A stretch of DNA of 15,827 nucleotides from Sporisorium sorghi (Eukaryota > Basidiomycota > Ustilaginomycetes > Ustilaginales > Ustilaginaceae), in assembly GCA_023212695.1 (NCBI GenBank), contig JALCCG010000388.1:1-15827 (forward strand), written 5' to 3'. This document shows positions 1 through 6,837 of the stretch, one piece after another. The notes beneath the pieces are model-generated. The model was not told the origin of the DNA. It did not search any database and saw only the letters and a program-made list of their open reading frames with translations. The stretch's first letter is position 1; each line of letters starts with the position of its first letter. Both the position numbers and the translations under genes were made by a program.

Positions 1-77
1 TCTGCGAAGTTAAGCACGGTATCGCCCAAGTCAGTACTGCGGTGGGGGACCACGCGGGAATCCTAGGTGCTGCAGTT
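1..77 (+). rRNA. 5S ribosomal RNA, 3' part (5' end outside window)
   Basis: The first 77 bases match the 3' two thirds of a eukaryotic 5S rRNA: the AAGTTAAGC block near position 7, the AGTACTGCGGTGGGGGACCAC helix IV/loop region (about 33-53), GCGGGAATCC (about 54-63), and the terminal GGTGCTGCAGTT that would pair with the missing 5' end. Helix IV can be drawn with GGTG/CCAC closing a GGGA loop, followed by the usual unpaired purine-rich internal loop, so nothing visible marks it as a decayed copy. About 40 nt of the usual ~118-120 nt lie to the left of the window. No 18S/28S sequence is visible and a protein gene follows within 400 bp, which suggests a dispersed copy, although the left flank cannot be seen. 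Confidence 0.92.
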
Positions 78-94
78 ATCCTTTTTGTCTTTTT
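78..94 (+). terminator. RNA polymerase III terminator of the 5S gene
   Basis: Directly after the 5S 3' end there are two T5 runs on the coding strand (82-86 and 90-94), separated by GTC. Runs of four or more T are the normal Pol III stop signal, and a second run as backup is common. No stem-loop is needed for this type of terminator. Confidence 0.8.
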
Positions 95-377
95 GTAGCG
101 GTTCTAGGGGGGCTGCAGTTCTTCTTTCCGTTTTTGCTGCTGTCGAAAGAGACACACACGCAGACGCCCACGCCTTGGGAAGGCAAGGCAGAATTCTGCG
201 ACTGTAACTACACGCGCGCTTCCCCTCTCTCTGTTGCTGCCGTTTGCTGCTCGTGTAATTTTCTGCGGCTGCACGCACAGATCGCTCGTTTTGGACCCTG
301 GACCGCCATCGTCTCGCATCACGGGTTCTCTCCACGACTTTGCTGCGCCATCGGCTCATCCTTCCTCGTCAGTCGGT

Positions 378-388
378 CCCCCCCCCCC
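378..388. repeat. C11 homopolymer in FMO leader
   Basis: Eleven consecutive C lie within a longer pyrimidine-rich tract, about 90 bp before the FMO start codon. Such tracts are common around transcription starts in fungal genes. The run is also prone to length variation and sequencing error. Confidence 0.85.
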
Positions 389-474
389 TTCTCTCTTTTC
401 GGCGTCTCCGCTGCTTCTTCCACCCACAGCGCTTTGGTCAACCAGGGCTCTTTCGCTCGCTCGACTTTCCTCAA

Positions 475-2646
475 ATGAAGGTCGCCATCATCGGAGCAGG
501 GCCGAGCGCTCTCGTCACGGCCAAAACTTTGCTCGAAGCGGCCGATGCCGATCCAAACTTCAATCCAGTCATCACCATCTTTGAGACTGAGCAAGACATC
601 GGCGGCACGTTCCGATACCGCTCCTACTCGAATGCGACACTCGTCTCGTCCAGGCAGCTCACCTCGTTCTCCGACTTTCGTTTGCCACTCGAACACAAGG
701 ACCATCTCACTCTCGACGAGTACGTCCGATACCTCGAGGATTACACGGCGCACTTCAAGCTCAGGGAAAGATGCGACTTTCGGTTCAGGATGAGCGTGAT
801 CAAGTCGGTCAAGGTCGAGGGTGGTCATCTGCTGCGCTTTCGTTCGTTGGATTCAGAGCAAAAGGACAATGCGGATCGGTCTGAACTTTTTACGCACTTG
901 TGTGTCTGCTCGGGTCTTCATGTGACGCCTGCGCTGCCTCAGATTCCAGGCTTGCCTCCTGTCATCCAAGGCGATCAGGTCGTCACAGAGCCTATGGGCT
1001 CAGCAGAGACCGTGGCTTCGCGCATCCCTGAACCCATCCAACACGCTGCCAACGCATCCGAAATCGTCACTCTCCACTCGTCCCAGTTTAAGGATCGATC
1101 GCTCTACCGTGGCAAGCACGTCATGGTGCTTGGCACGGGCGAGACGGGCATGGACATGGCGTACGAGGCGGTCAAGGCCGGCGCCAAGGAGGTGGTTCTC
1201 TGCACACGATCCGGTTTCCTCCTATTCCCAGCGGTTCTCGCCCACTTTGTCGTCTTTGGCAACGTATTCGACGGCAATTTGCCCATCGACGGGCTCATCA
1301 CCAACCTCTTCGAGACGGCTTACGTCCATCCTTGGGTCGCGGCGGCTCGTCTTCGATGGTTCGTTTCAGACTTTGTCATCAAGCGTCTGCTTTGGTGTCT
1401 CACGGGCACCCAGGCAGGCTGCAACCAGTGGGTCGGCGAGCTTGAACCACACCGTCTGGGTCGAGCTTATACTTTCCTCAACAAGAGCAGCAAAGCGATG
1501 CCCTACATCAACCGCGGCTGGAAGCACCGCTCGCCCCTTTTGGAACGCATCACCAGCTACCTCGACCCGCCCACGGTCAAGCCGGAAGAGGTGTCGGTCG
1601 ATCTGGCTCCCTTCCCGGCGCGTGTCCGCGACGATGGCACCGTCGAATTCGTCCGCAACGGCCGCAAGGAGGATCTGCGCATGCGCAACCGCACCGTCAA
1701 GCCGGACGTGGTGGTCTACGCTACGGGCTACACGCAGCAATTTGATTTCTTGTCCAAAGAGTATCCCGTCCCCGCCACCGTGCGCTGCAGAGACGTCTTC
1801 GACCCAGAAGACCCCACTGTAGCCTTTATCGGCTTTGTGCGTCCTGGCGTCGGCGCCATCCCTCCCATCGCCGAGATGCAGGCGCAGCTCTGGACGCTCA
1901 TCCTGCGCGACCGCACCCCCGCGCCGCTCTCGACGCCCCACTACTACCTACTGGTCAAGCAGAACGCCAGGATCAAGTACGGCGTCGACTACTCTTCGTA
2001 TGTGTCGACGTTGGCTCGGGACATGGGCACGGCTCCGTCCTTGGGTCAGCTGCTCTGGACGTACGGCATCAAGGTGACGCTGATCTACTGCTTTGGAGCT
2101 GCGTTCCCGACGTTCTACCGCTTGTTGGGGCCGTACAGGCATCCGGATGCGAAGCGCATCGTTGAAACGGAAATATACGACACGATCCGACGACGAGGCG
2201 TGGTGGGCAACCTCATGATGGGTCTCATCCCAATAATCTTTTATGCTTGGGTCAACCTGGCGGCGTTGGTTCTGGAGAAGGTGTGGAACGTTGTTACTGC
2301 AATCACTCGACCGTTCTCCACTCGTAGGGGAAAACCAGCGGCAGGCCAGCAGCAGGTTTGGCCCAAAGCGCGCCGCTTCCAGAGCGACTTTGAGCCGCTC
2401 TCGACGTCTGCGGCTAGCGTGACCGTCAAGAATCCTGGCGGCAATAAAGGCAATGCAGGTGCGACAAAGCCGACGCGGGGCAGGATGCTTCGTTTCTTTG
2501 CGCTGTTCACTGCGCTGCTGTCGGTGGCGGGCACGGGGGTGGAGGCGAATACCGAGGTTCGCAACTTTGGGCCCGTGCTCTGCCGTGCTGATGAGTATGG
2601 GCATCTGGCGGCCAAGGCTGCGGATCAGCTGTCGACTAATTGGTGA
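475..2646 (+). CDS. Flavin-containing monooxygenase (FMO family)
   Basis: Class B flavoprotein monooxygenase that uses FAD and NADPH to insert oxygen at N or S atoms of small substrates; the substrate cannot be told from sequence. An N-terminal FAD Rossmann motif GAGPSA sits at residues 7-12 (last Gly replaced by Ala), followed by an FMO-like DIGGTF and FSDFRLP block. CSGLH lies at 145-149, an HSSQF segment at 201-205 resembling the H-x3-F/Y end of the FMO signature, the NADPH motif GTGETG at 220-225, and the C-terminal ATGY signature at 416-419. Hydrophobic stretches near 530-554 and 578-600 suggest ER membrane association. The start is the first ATG in the frame, in context CAAATGA with no upstream ATG. 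Read through to TGA 2644-2646 the protein has 723 residues, longer than a typical FMO (about 530-600). The extra tail is low-complexity linker (about 610-670) plus a signal-peptide-like segment that probably belongs to the next gene. The stop lies inside a consensus intron donor, so the true 3' end is uncertain. Confidence 0.88.
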   Translation: MKVAIIGAGPSALVTAKTLLEAADADPNFNPVITIFETEQDIGGTFRYRSYSNATLVSSRQLTSFSDFRLPLEHKDHLTLDEYVRYLEDYTAHFKLRERCDFRFRMSVIKSVKVEGGHLLRFRSLDSEQKDNADRSELFTHLCVCSGLHVTPALPQIPGLPPVIQGDQVVTEPMGSAETVASRIPEPIQHAANASEIVTLHSSQFKDRSLYRGKHVMVLGTGETGMDMAYEAVKAGAKEVVLCTRSGFLLFPAVLAHFVVFGNVFDGNLPIDGLITNLFETAYVHPWVAAARLRWFVSDFVIKRLLWCLTGTQAGCNQWVGELEPHRLGRAYTFLNKSSKAMPYINRGWKHRSPLLERITSYLDPPTVKPEEVSVDLAPFPARVRDDGTVEFVRNGRKEDLRMRNRTVKPDVVVYATGYTQQFDFLSKEYPVPATVRCRDVFDPEDPTVAFIGFVRPGVGAIPPIAEMQAQLWTLILRDRTPAPLSTPHYYLLVKQNARIKYGVDYSSYVSTLARDMGTAPSLGQLLWTYGIKVTLIYCFGAAFPTFYRLLGPYRHPDAKRIVETEIYDTIRRRGVVGNLMMGLIPIIFYAWVNLAALVLEKVWNVVTAITRPFSTRRGKPAAGQQQVWPKARRFQSDFEPLSTSAASVTVKNPGGNKGNAGATKPTRGRMLRFFALFTALLSVAGTGVEANTEVRNFGPVLCRADEYGHLAAKAADQLSTNW

Positions 2647-3711
2647 GTGCGAGTTCTGCTTGCGAGTGTACTATAAGCCACTATCGGCGCTACCGGAATG
2701 CATTGCTTTCTCTCAAACGCAGCCGTGACGAAAGCTCTCTGGCATGTGAACTTCCAGGTTGACGACGACATCTCCTCTCTCTGACTCGCCTGCAGGCCGG
2801 TGCTTCGCCCAACAACATCGCCGTCCATCTTCAGCGTCGTCCCGGACCCCATCGACACTTCCCACCTGAACGACACACACAAAGGCGCGTGGGTGGTGCT
2901 GGACCTATCCGACGGGGGCACATTTTCGCTCCCCGCTCCCCGCCAAGCAGGGCTGTACTCCGAACTCAACCCGCGCGACCGGTGGATCCGGCAGCGAATC
3001 GACAGCCTGGCGTGGTTCTTCAGCAAGCGCTTCAGCGTGCGGTCGTCCATTGCGGCGCATCTGGCGGTGGAGGTGCGGATGGAGCTGCTGGGTCCGGAGG
3101 CGGTGTTGCAGCGCGGTGGGGTGGAGTGGCGCGCCGAGCTGGTCGAGACCGAGGTTGTGGATAAGAGGCAGGGCGGGATGGTGCAGACCACGGCAGGGTT
3201 GCCGAACCACGCGGTGGTGAAGTCCGTCGTGCCACGGGAGACGGCGCCGTCGCGGAGAAAGGAGGATACAGTGGTGTTCTCCCAACCCGTGCAAAGCGCC
3301 GCAAAGGAGCCGAAGGAGATCCTGGCCAGCGATACGATCCACGTAAGCAAAGATGCCGATGCTGCCGCGCAGTTTCCCTGCCCCAAGGTGTACCTCCATC
3401 TGGCGGCGCACTCGGCCGGCGTGCCCATCCCACCAGCACCCGCAGACTTTTCGGAGTCAGCATTGGCGCCGCTCTACAGGCTCGCTGAGCGCGTGTTCGG
3501 CCCCCTCGCGTCGATGCCAGTGCAGGAGGAAGGGCAAAGGTCGGCACCGATCCACCTGACGCTCGAACGGCTGTATGTCGGCGGCGTGCCCGCGACTGCG
3601 CTGAGCATGGCGCTGCCGATGCTCGCGATGCTGCTGCTGGGCTGGTTCGGGTTGCGGCCGCTGCTGGAGGCATTCCTTCCGAGGCCGGGGAAGGGGGGCA
3701 AGGACGAGTAG
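2485..3711 (+). CDS. Predicted single-pass membrane protein with signal peptide, unknown function (two exons)
   Basis: Modelled as join(2485..2642, 2796..3711), 357 residues. The N-terminus is a classic signal peptide: short n-region MLR, hydrophobic core FFALFTALLSVAG, and a small-residue cleavage region ending near A21. The body carries one N-glycosylation sequon (N78-D-T) and is predicted luminal. One hydrophobic helix lies near 321-339, followed by a short tail ending in KDE, giving a type I topology. Exon 2 stays open for 304 codons and joins exon 1 in phase across the intron. The ATG at 2485 has A at -3 but lies in the same reading frame as the FMO with no stop between them, so the region could instead be the C-terminal part of a 1027-residue fusion. 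I do not recognise the family. The architecture resembles GPI-mannosyltransferase accessory subunits (Pbn1/PIG-X), but that is a guess from layout only. Confidence 0.6.
2643..2795 (+). other. Predicted spliceosomal intron (153 nt, phase 2)
   Basis: The donor GTGAGT at 2643-2648 follows exon bases TG, and the acceptor TGCAG ends at 2795. A CTGAC branch-point-like sequence lies at 2781-2785, 10 nt before the acceptor AG. Removing the interval joins TG to G2796 as a Trp codon and restores a long open frame, while unspliced RNA hits TGA at 2644-2646. The frame repair and three matching signals make this a well supported intron. Confidence 0.82.
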
Positions 3712-3861
3712 ACGAGCTAGCGCACCGCGTCGAAGGCTCAGGGCACACTGCACAGATCAGAACTGATTGCCAATTGTGATCCCGGGGTATGCGTGTATCG
3801 AAATCTCGCAGAACAGTGCACCAACATGGTATGGTATCTAAGCAGCATCCTCTTCTCGAAA
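3712..3861. other. Convergent 3' intergenic spacer
   Basis: Only 150 bp separate the stop codon of the + strand membrane-protein gene from the stop codon of the - strand flavoprotein. The 3' UTRs of the two genes must be very short or overlap. I see no AATAAA-type signal and no stable hairpin. Confidence 0.6.
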
Positions 3862-5601
3862 TCAACCCTTGAGCGCCTTCTTGGCATTCTTGAAACTCAA
3901 ATGCGCCAACGCATTGTACAGATGGAACAGCCTCGCGCACTCCTTGTCCTCCTCGAACGGATACCTTGCTCCGATCGCCACCGCCGCCGCATACCCGGAC
4001 ACAATCGCCACCTCCTGCATGTTGACCAGCGTCCAGCCTCCACAGTAGTTGGTGTGGTTGGCGCCGTTGATGAGCCAGAGCCAGGGGACGACGTAGGCGT
4101 AGTGCGTCCAGCGGTGCGACTGCTGCTTCCACCACTTTTCGAGGATGATCTTGTCCTTTGCGATTTCGTCGCGCGTCCATTTGGACGAGAGGTCCTTGTT
4201 GAGGAAGATGGTTTGGAAGACGTGGTCTTGCACGGGCGGGTCTTTGAGGTCTTCGGGGTTGCTGGAGGGGAGTTGGGAGAGCTCGGGTTCCTGGGTGTCG
4301 CCCTGTTTGCCGCGCGGGCCTTGACGTTCGCGTGGCGGGGCGGAGGCGGGAGAGCGCGCACCTTTGTCCTGTGGGCCCGTCGGCCCAGACCGGGAGAATT
4401 GCGGCTGGTAGTTGGTCAGGTCAAACGACATCTCGATGAGCGCCGGGTCGTCGTCGTACATCTTGATGAGGTACAGCGGCTTCCAGTTCTTCTCTGCAAA
4501 TTCGAACGATTCTTTCGTCTTTTTATCGTCGCGGTTCTTGGCGTTGTACTGCGAGTCGTACGTCATCTGGTAGTGCTTGCACATGTAGTCGTAGTCGTTG
4601 TGCGTCGTCGTAATATCCCAGCGATACACGATCGAGCCGAGGATGCGGCGCTCCTTCCACGTCGCACTCTTGGCGAGGATTTTGAGCGACGTGTCGGCAT
4701 CGCACGCGAGGATGAGCTCGTCGAATACCTCGATGCGTTCGTCCTCGTCGCCCGTGGTGAGCGGCTTGCCCTCCTTATCGACTCGGCGCGAGGTGACCAT
4801 GATGTTGCCGCCGCGGCGACGGGCTTCCTTGGTGTTGCGCTGGATTTCGGTGACCTCGCGGCTGGTTTCGACGCGGATGTTGCCGTTCTTGGTCACTTGG
4901 TCCTCCCACGCTGCGTAGACGCGAGCGAGCTCCGGGAACGCCATCATGGTGGGCACGCTGGCGAGCAGACTATCTTCCGAAAACTCGAACAGCCGCATGC
5001 TCGGGTCCAAAAACACACGCTCGAGGATCGCCGACGAAATATGCTTCGTGTCGTTGCCCGTACCAAAGAACAGCGCCACCAAGGGGTACACCATACGCTC
5101 GCCAAACTCGTCCGAAAAGCCAAACATCTTGAGCATCCTGTGCACGGGAATCACCGCGAACACCACCTCGAACCGCTTGATCGTCTTGAGCGCCGTGCCG
5201 AACTTCTTGATATCCTTCGCATACTTCTCCACGAGCTCCGAGGGGAACACGTTGCTCCAGAACGACTCCTTGCCTTTCCCGAACGAAATCTGCATGCCCA
5301 CCTCTTGCGCCTTGAACCCAAGCACATGCTCGAACACTTTGAACGTGTTGTAAAACACGGGCGACGCACCTTGCACGCCGTCGTTGATGTACTGCGACCG
5401 GTACTTGGCCGGGTCTGGCAGCTGGTACGAGGTGGCCGAGCCGCCGAGGGAGCACTGCTTGTCGTACAGCGTCACGTCGAATTCGTTGGGGGAGAGCGAG
5501 AAGGCGTGGCAGGTCGACATGCCCGAGGCACCGGCGCCGACGACGATGACGCGCTTCTTGGAGTTGGCATGGCTGCCGTTGCCGTTCGAGGTGGACGACA
5601 T
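3862..5601 (-). CDS. FAD-dependent oxidoreductase, amine-oxidase fold
   Basis: Predicted 579-residue flavoprotein of the NAD(P)-binding-8/amine-oxidase clan. Residues 15-27 form the dinucleotide-binding strand-turn with GAGASG at 22-27; the acidic residue closing the second strand is D47, followed by an SLGGSA motif at 51-56. The INDGVQGASPVFYNT region resembles the predicted NAD/FAD-binding proteins of COG2907 more than classical polyamine oxidases. The C-terminus holds the second FAD signature, GGW (521-523) leading to SGYAAAVAIG (535-544). A Pro/Gly/charged low-complexity insert at about 400-455 interrupts the conserved fold. The start is the first ATG in frame (GAAGCCATGTC, G at -3); the frame stays open upstream but without ATG. 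No signal peptide or membrane helix is seen. Substrate unknown. It is convergent with the FMO region and divergent from the SET gene. Confidence 0.82.
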   Translation of the reverse strand: MSSTSNGNGSHANSKKRVIVVGAGASGMSTCHAFSLSPNEFDVTLYDKQCSLGGSATSYQLPDPAKYRSQYINDGVQGASPVFYNTFKVFEHVLGFKAQEVGMQISFGKGKESFWSNVFPSELVEKYAKDIKKFGTALKTIKRFEVVFAVIPVHRMLKMFGFSDEFGERMVYPLVALFFGTGNDTKHISSAILERVFLDPSMRLFEFSEDSLLASVPTMMAFPELARVYAAWEDQVTKNGNIRVETSREVTEIQRNTKEARRRGGNIMVTSRRVDKEGKPLTTGDEDERIEVFDELILACDADTSLKILAKSATWKERRILGSIVYRWDITTTHNDYDYMCKHYQMTYDSQYNAKNRDDKKTKESFEFAEKNWKPLYLIKMYDDDPALIEMSFDLTNYQPQFSRSGPTGPQDKGARSPASAPPRERQGPRGKQGDTQEPELSQLPSSNPEDLKDPPVQDHVFQTIFLNKDLSSKWTRDEIAKDKIILEKWWKQQSHRWTHYAYVVPWLWLINGANHTNYCGGWTLVNMQEVAIVSGYAAAVAIGARYPFEEDKECARLFHLYNALAHLSFKNAKKALKG

Positions 5602-5969
5602 GGCTTCAGATGAAATTTTAGGAGAGTCCGAGTGGTCCTGTTGATGGTGGTGAAAGGATGAGGAGTCAAGGATGGACAATCCTCCAATTTCAACGTGATC
5701 AGAGGCGGCGGGAAAGGTTAGTCATCTCGATGAGGAGGAGGACCTCTGTTGCATCATGACGGAGCGAGCTGCTCGAAGTTCACAGGACCCTGGGCCAGCT
5801 GCAAGATTCATTCTCGGCTGGGAAGCAAGCGGAGAGGAGAGCTTTCGTAAGTCACCCAAGCGCCACAAACAGGCGAAGAAGCAAGCGAGTCTGGGATACT
5901 GTATTAGCAAAGCGCGCTCGAATGCTGCGAATGTGCGGGAAGGACGTCGTATCTCGCCGATGCGGCCCC

Positions 5970-5996
5970 TTTTTTTTTTTTTTTTTTTTTTTTTTT
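5970..5996. repeat. Poly(dA:dT) tract, T27
   Basis: Twenty-seven consecutive T on the + strand lie in the divergent promoter, 368 bp from the flavoprotein ATG and 841 bp from the SET ATG. Long poly(dA:dT) tracts disfavour nucleosomes and often mark open promoter regions. The exact length is likely variable and subject to sequencing error. Confidence 0.9.
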
Positions 5997-6494
5997 CCCG
6001 CTTTTTGACAGCTGCAGGATCGCCATTTTCCCTCCACCTCCTTGAATCGGGCTTAAGCTCCTCAAATCGGCAAGATCTACGCTTCCAACACGCCGCGTAC
6101 TTTGCTTTTTGCGCTTCTGAACCCTGCGTTGCGTTGGTTTAGACTGCGACGCAGAGCAACACTCGTGACTTGTGTGACTTTTCAAAGAAGAGCGATCCGC
6201 CTCTCTCTTCGCTACGTTCCGACCACCATCTTGAGCTTCACTTCGGACTCTCCACCGGACAACGGACAGCGACAACGGCAACAACCGCTCCTCAAATCAC
6301 AATTCAGGCTCAGAGGTGTGGGAATTCCGGTTTCTCTCTGCACCATCACATTGTGACAAGCTCTCTGGCTTTGTCGATTGATCCGCGTCCACCACGCCCA
6401 ACAACCTTTCTGTCGAAGCGGAACAGCGTGAAGATCGCATCTTCTTTCGCACCGGCACTGGCCCTGTCTCTGGCGCTCGACTTTGGTCATCCTC

Positions 6495-6514
6495 TGGCTG
6501 GCTGGCTGGCTGGC
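6495..6514. repeat. (TGGC)5 microsatellite in SET leader
   Basis: Five perfect TGGC units lie in the ATG-free leader region of the SET gene. No protein is supported in this stretch, so the repeat is probably untranslated. Confidence 0.85.
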
Positions 6515-6641
6515 TTCATCGGCTTCACTACCGACGAGCGCAATCAACACATCTTTCTTCCGCACAGCCTGCCCGAGGCCAAGTTCCATTCTCTTTCGGC
6601 TTGACTGCACGGGCGCACCTTCCTTTCGCCAGTCCGAAATC

Positions 6642-6647
6642 ATATAA
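6642..6647 (+). promoter_or_regulatory. Candidate TATA element of the SET gene
   Basis: ATATAA lies about 190 bp before the SET start codon and is followed immediately by a C- and T-rich block, an arrangement seen at many fungal transcription starts. It would give a leader of roughly 120-160 nt. The much longer ATG-free stretch upstream argues that an earlier start is also used. This is a sequence match only. Confidence 0.35.
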
Positions 6648-6837
6648 CATCGCTCCCCCCTCCCCCTCCTTCTCTCATTTTCACTTCCTTCGTCGACTTT
6701 CTGGATCAGCTGGGCGATTGACTCGCTAACCTCAAAGTCGACCCGTCTTGTCGTGGCTGCCTCTGCCGTGACGCTGCCCCTGATCTTCTACCTCTCTTAA
6801 CGTCTTGTCCCAATATCGTTGTCACTCGCCTTCAACC

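Larger units (their letters stand above)
78..474. other. Intergenic region and probable FMO leader/promoter
   Basis: This 397-bp gap holds the Pol III terminator and then the presumed promoter and 5' leader of the FMO gene. From about 375 onward the coding strand is pyrimidine-rich, including a C11 run at 378-388. There is no ATG on the + strand anywhere from 1 to 474, while the reverse trinucleotide CAT occurs four times between 305 and 360. No clear TATA box is seen. Open frames here begin at TTG or other non-ATG codons and show no protein-like composition. Confidence 0.6.
5602..6837. other. Divergent intergenic region: two promoters and leaders
   Basis: This 1236-bp region separates the start codons of the - strand flavoprotein and the + strand SET gene. 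The flavoprotein side (5602 to about 5960) has - strand ATGs at 5725, 5754, 5757 and 5811. The first would open an 8-codon uORF ending at 5699 if the leader reaches that far. Near the middle is a T27 tract (5970-5996). From 5963 to 6837 the + strand contains no ATG at all, pointing to a long scanned leader for the SET gene. An ATATAA at 6642-6647 followed by a CT-rich block (about 6651-6690) is a candidate core promoter. No RNA gene or convincing additional protein gene is visible; open frames in the region start at non-ATG codons. Confidence 0.65.

Noticed and set aside
340..474. N-terminal extension of the FMO by 45 residues (possible targeting peptide)
   Set aside because: The frame begins at TTG, and the first ATG is at 475, immediately before the FAD-binding strand. 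The extension is encoded by the pyrimidine-rich leader.
2625..4180. Long - strand open frames (267 and 382 codons) opposite exon 2 of the membrane protein
   Set aside because: The composition is Arg/Pro/Ser/Ala-rich as expected for antisense of GC-rich coding DNA. The + strand reading has a TM segment and joins through a good intron.
4303..4361. Intron in the low-complexity insert of the FAD oxidoreductase
   Set aside because: The GT...AG interval is 59 nt, would shift the frame, and has a poor donor (GTGCGC).
475..5601. A biosynthetic gene cluster built on the two adjacent flavoenzymes
   Set aside because: No synthase, transporter or pathway regulator accompanies them, the genes are convergent, and the next genes are chromatin and membrane-traffic housekeeping types.
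3793..5613. A 606-codon + strand open frame exactly opposite the FAD oxidoreductase
   Set aside because: Its codons are in exact register with the antisense of the real gene, so it only needs the real gene to avoid TTA, CTA and TCA, which GC-rich codon use does. It starts at GTG and its Arg/Val/Leu/His-rich product has no recognisable fold.
5602..5679. N-terminal extension of the FAD oxidoreductase by 26 residues
   Set aside because: It would start at TTG; the first ATG in frame is 5601, with a good context.
5699..5725. 8-codon uORF upstream of the FAD oxidoreductase (- strand ATG at 5725)
   Set aside because: ATGs are frequent on the - strand above 5720, so there is no sign that the leader extends this far. 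Noted in the intergenic entry but not called.
6805..6837. Earlier start of the SET protein by 11 residues
   Set aside because: This start is TTG; the ATG at 6838 has A at -3 and is the first ATG in 875 bp.
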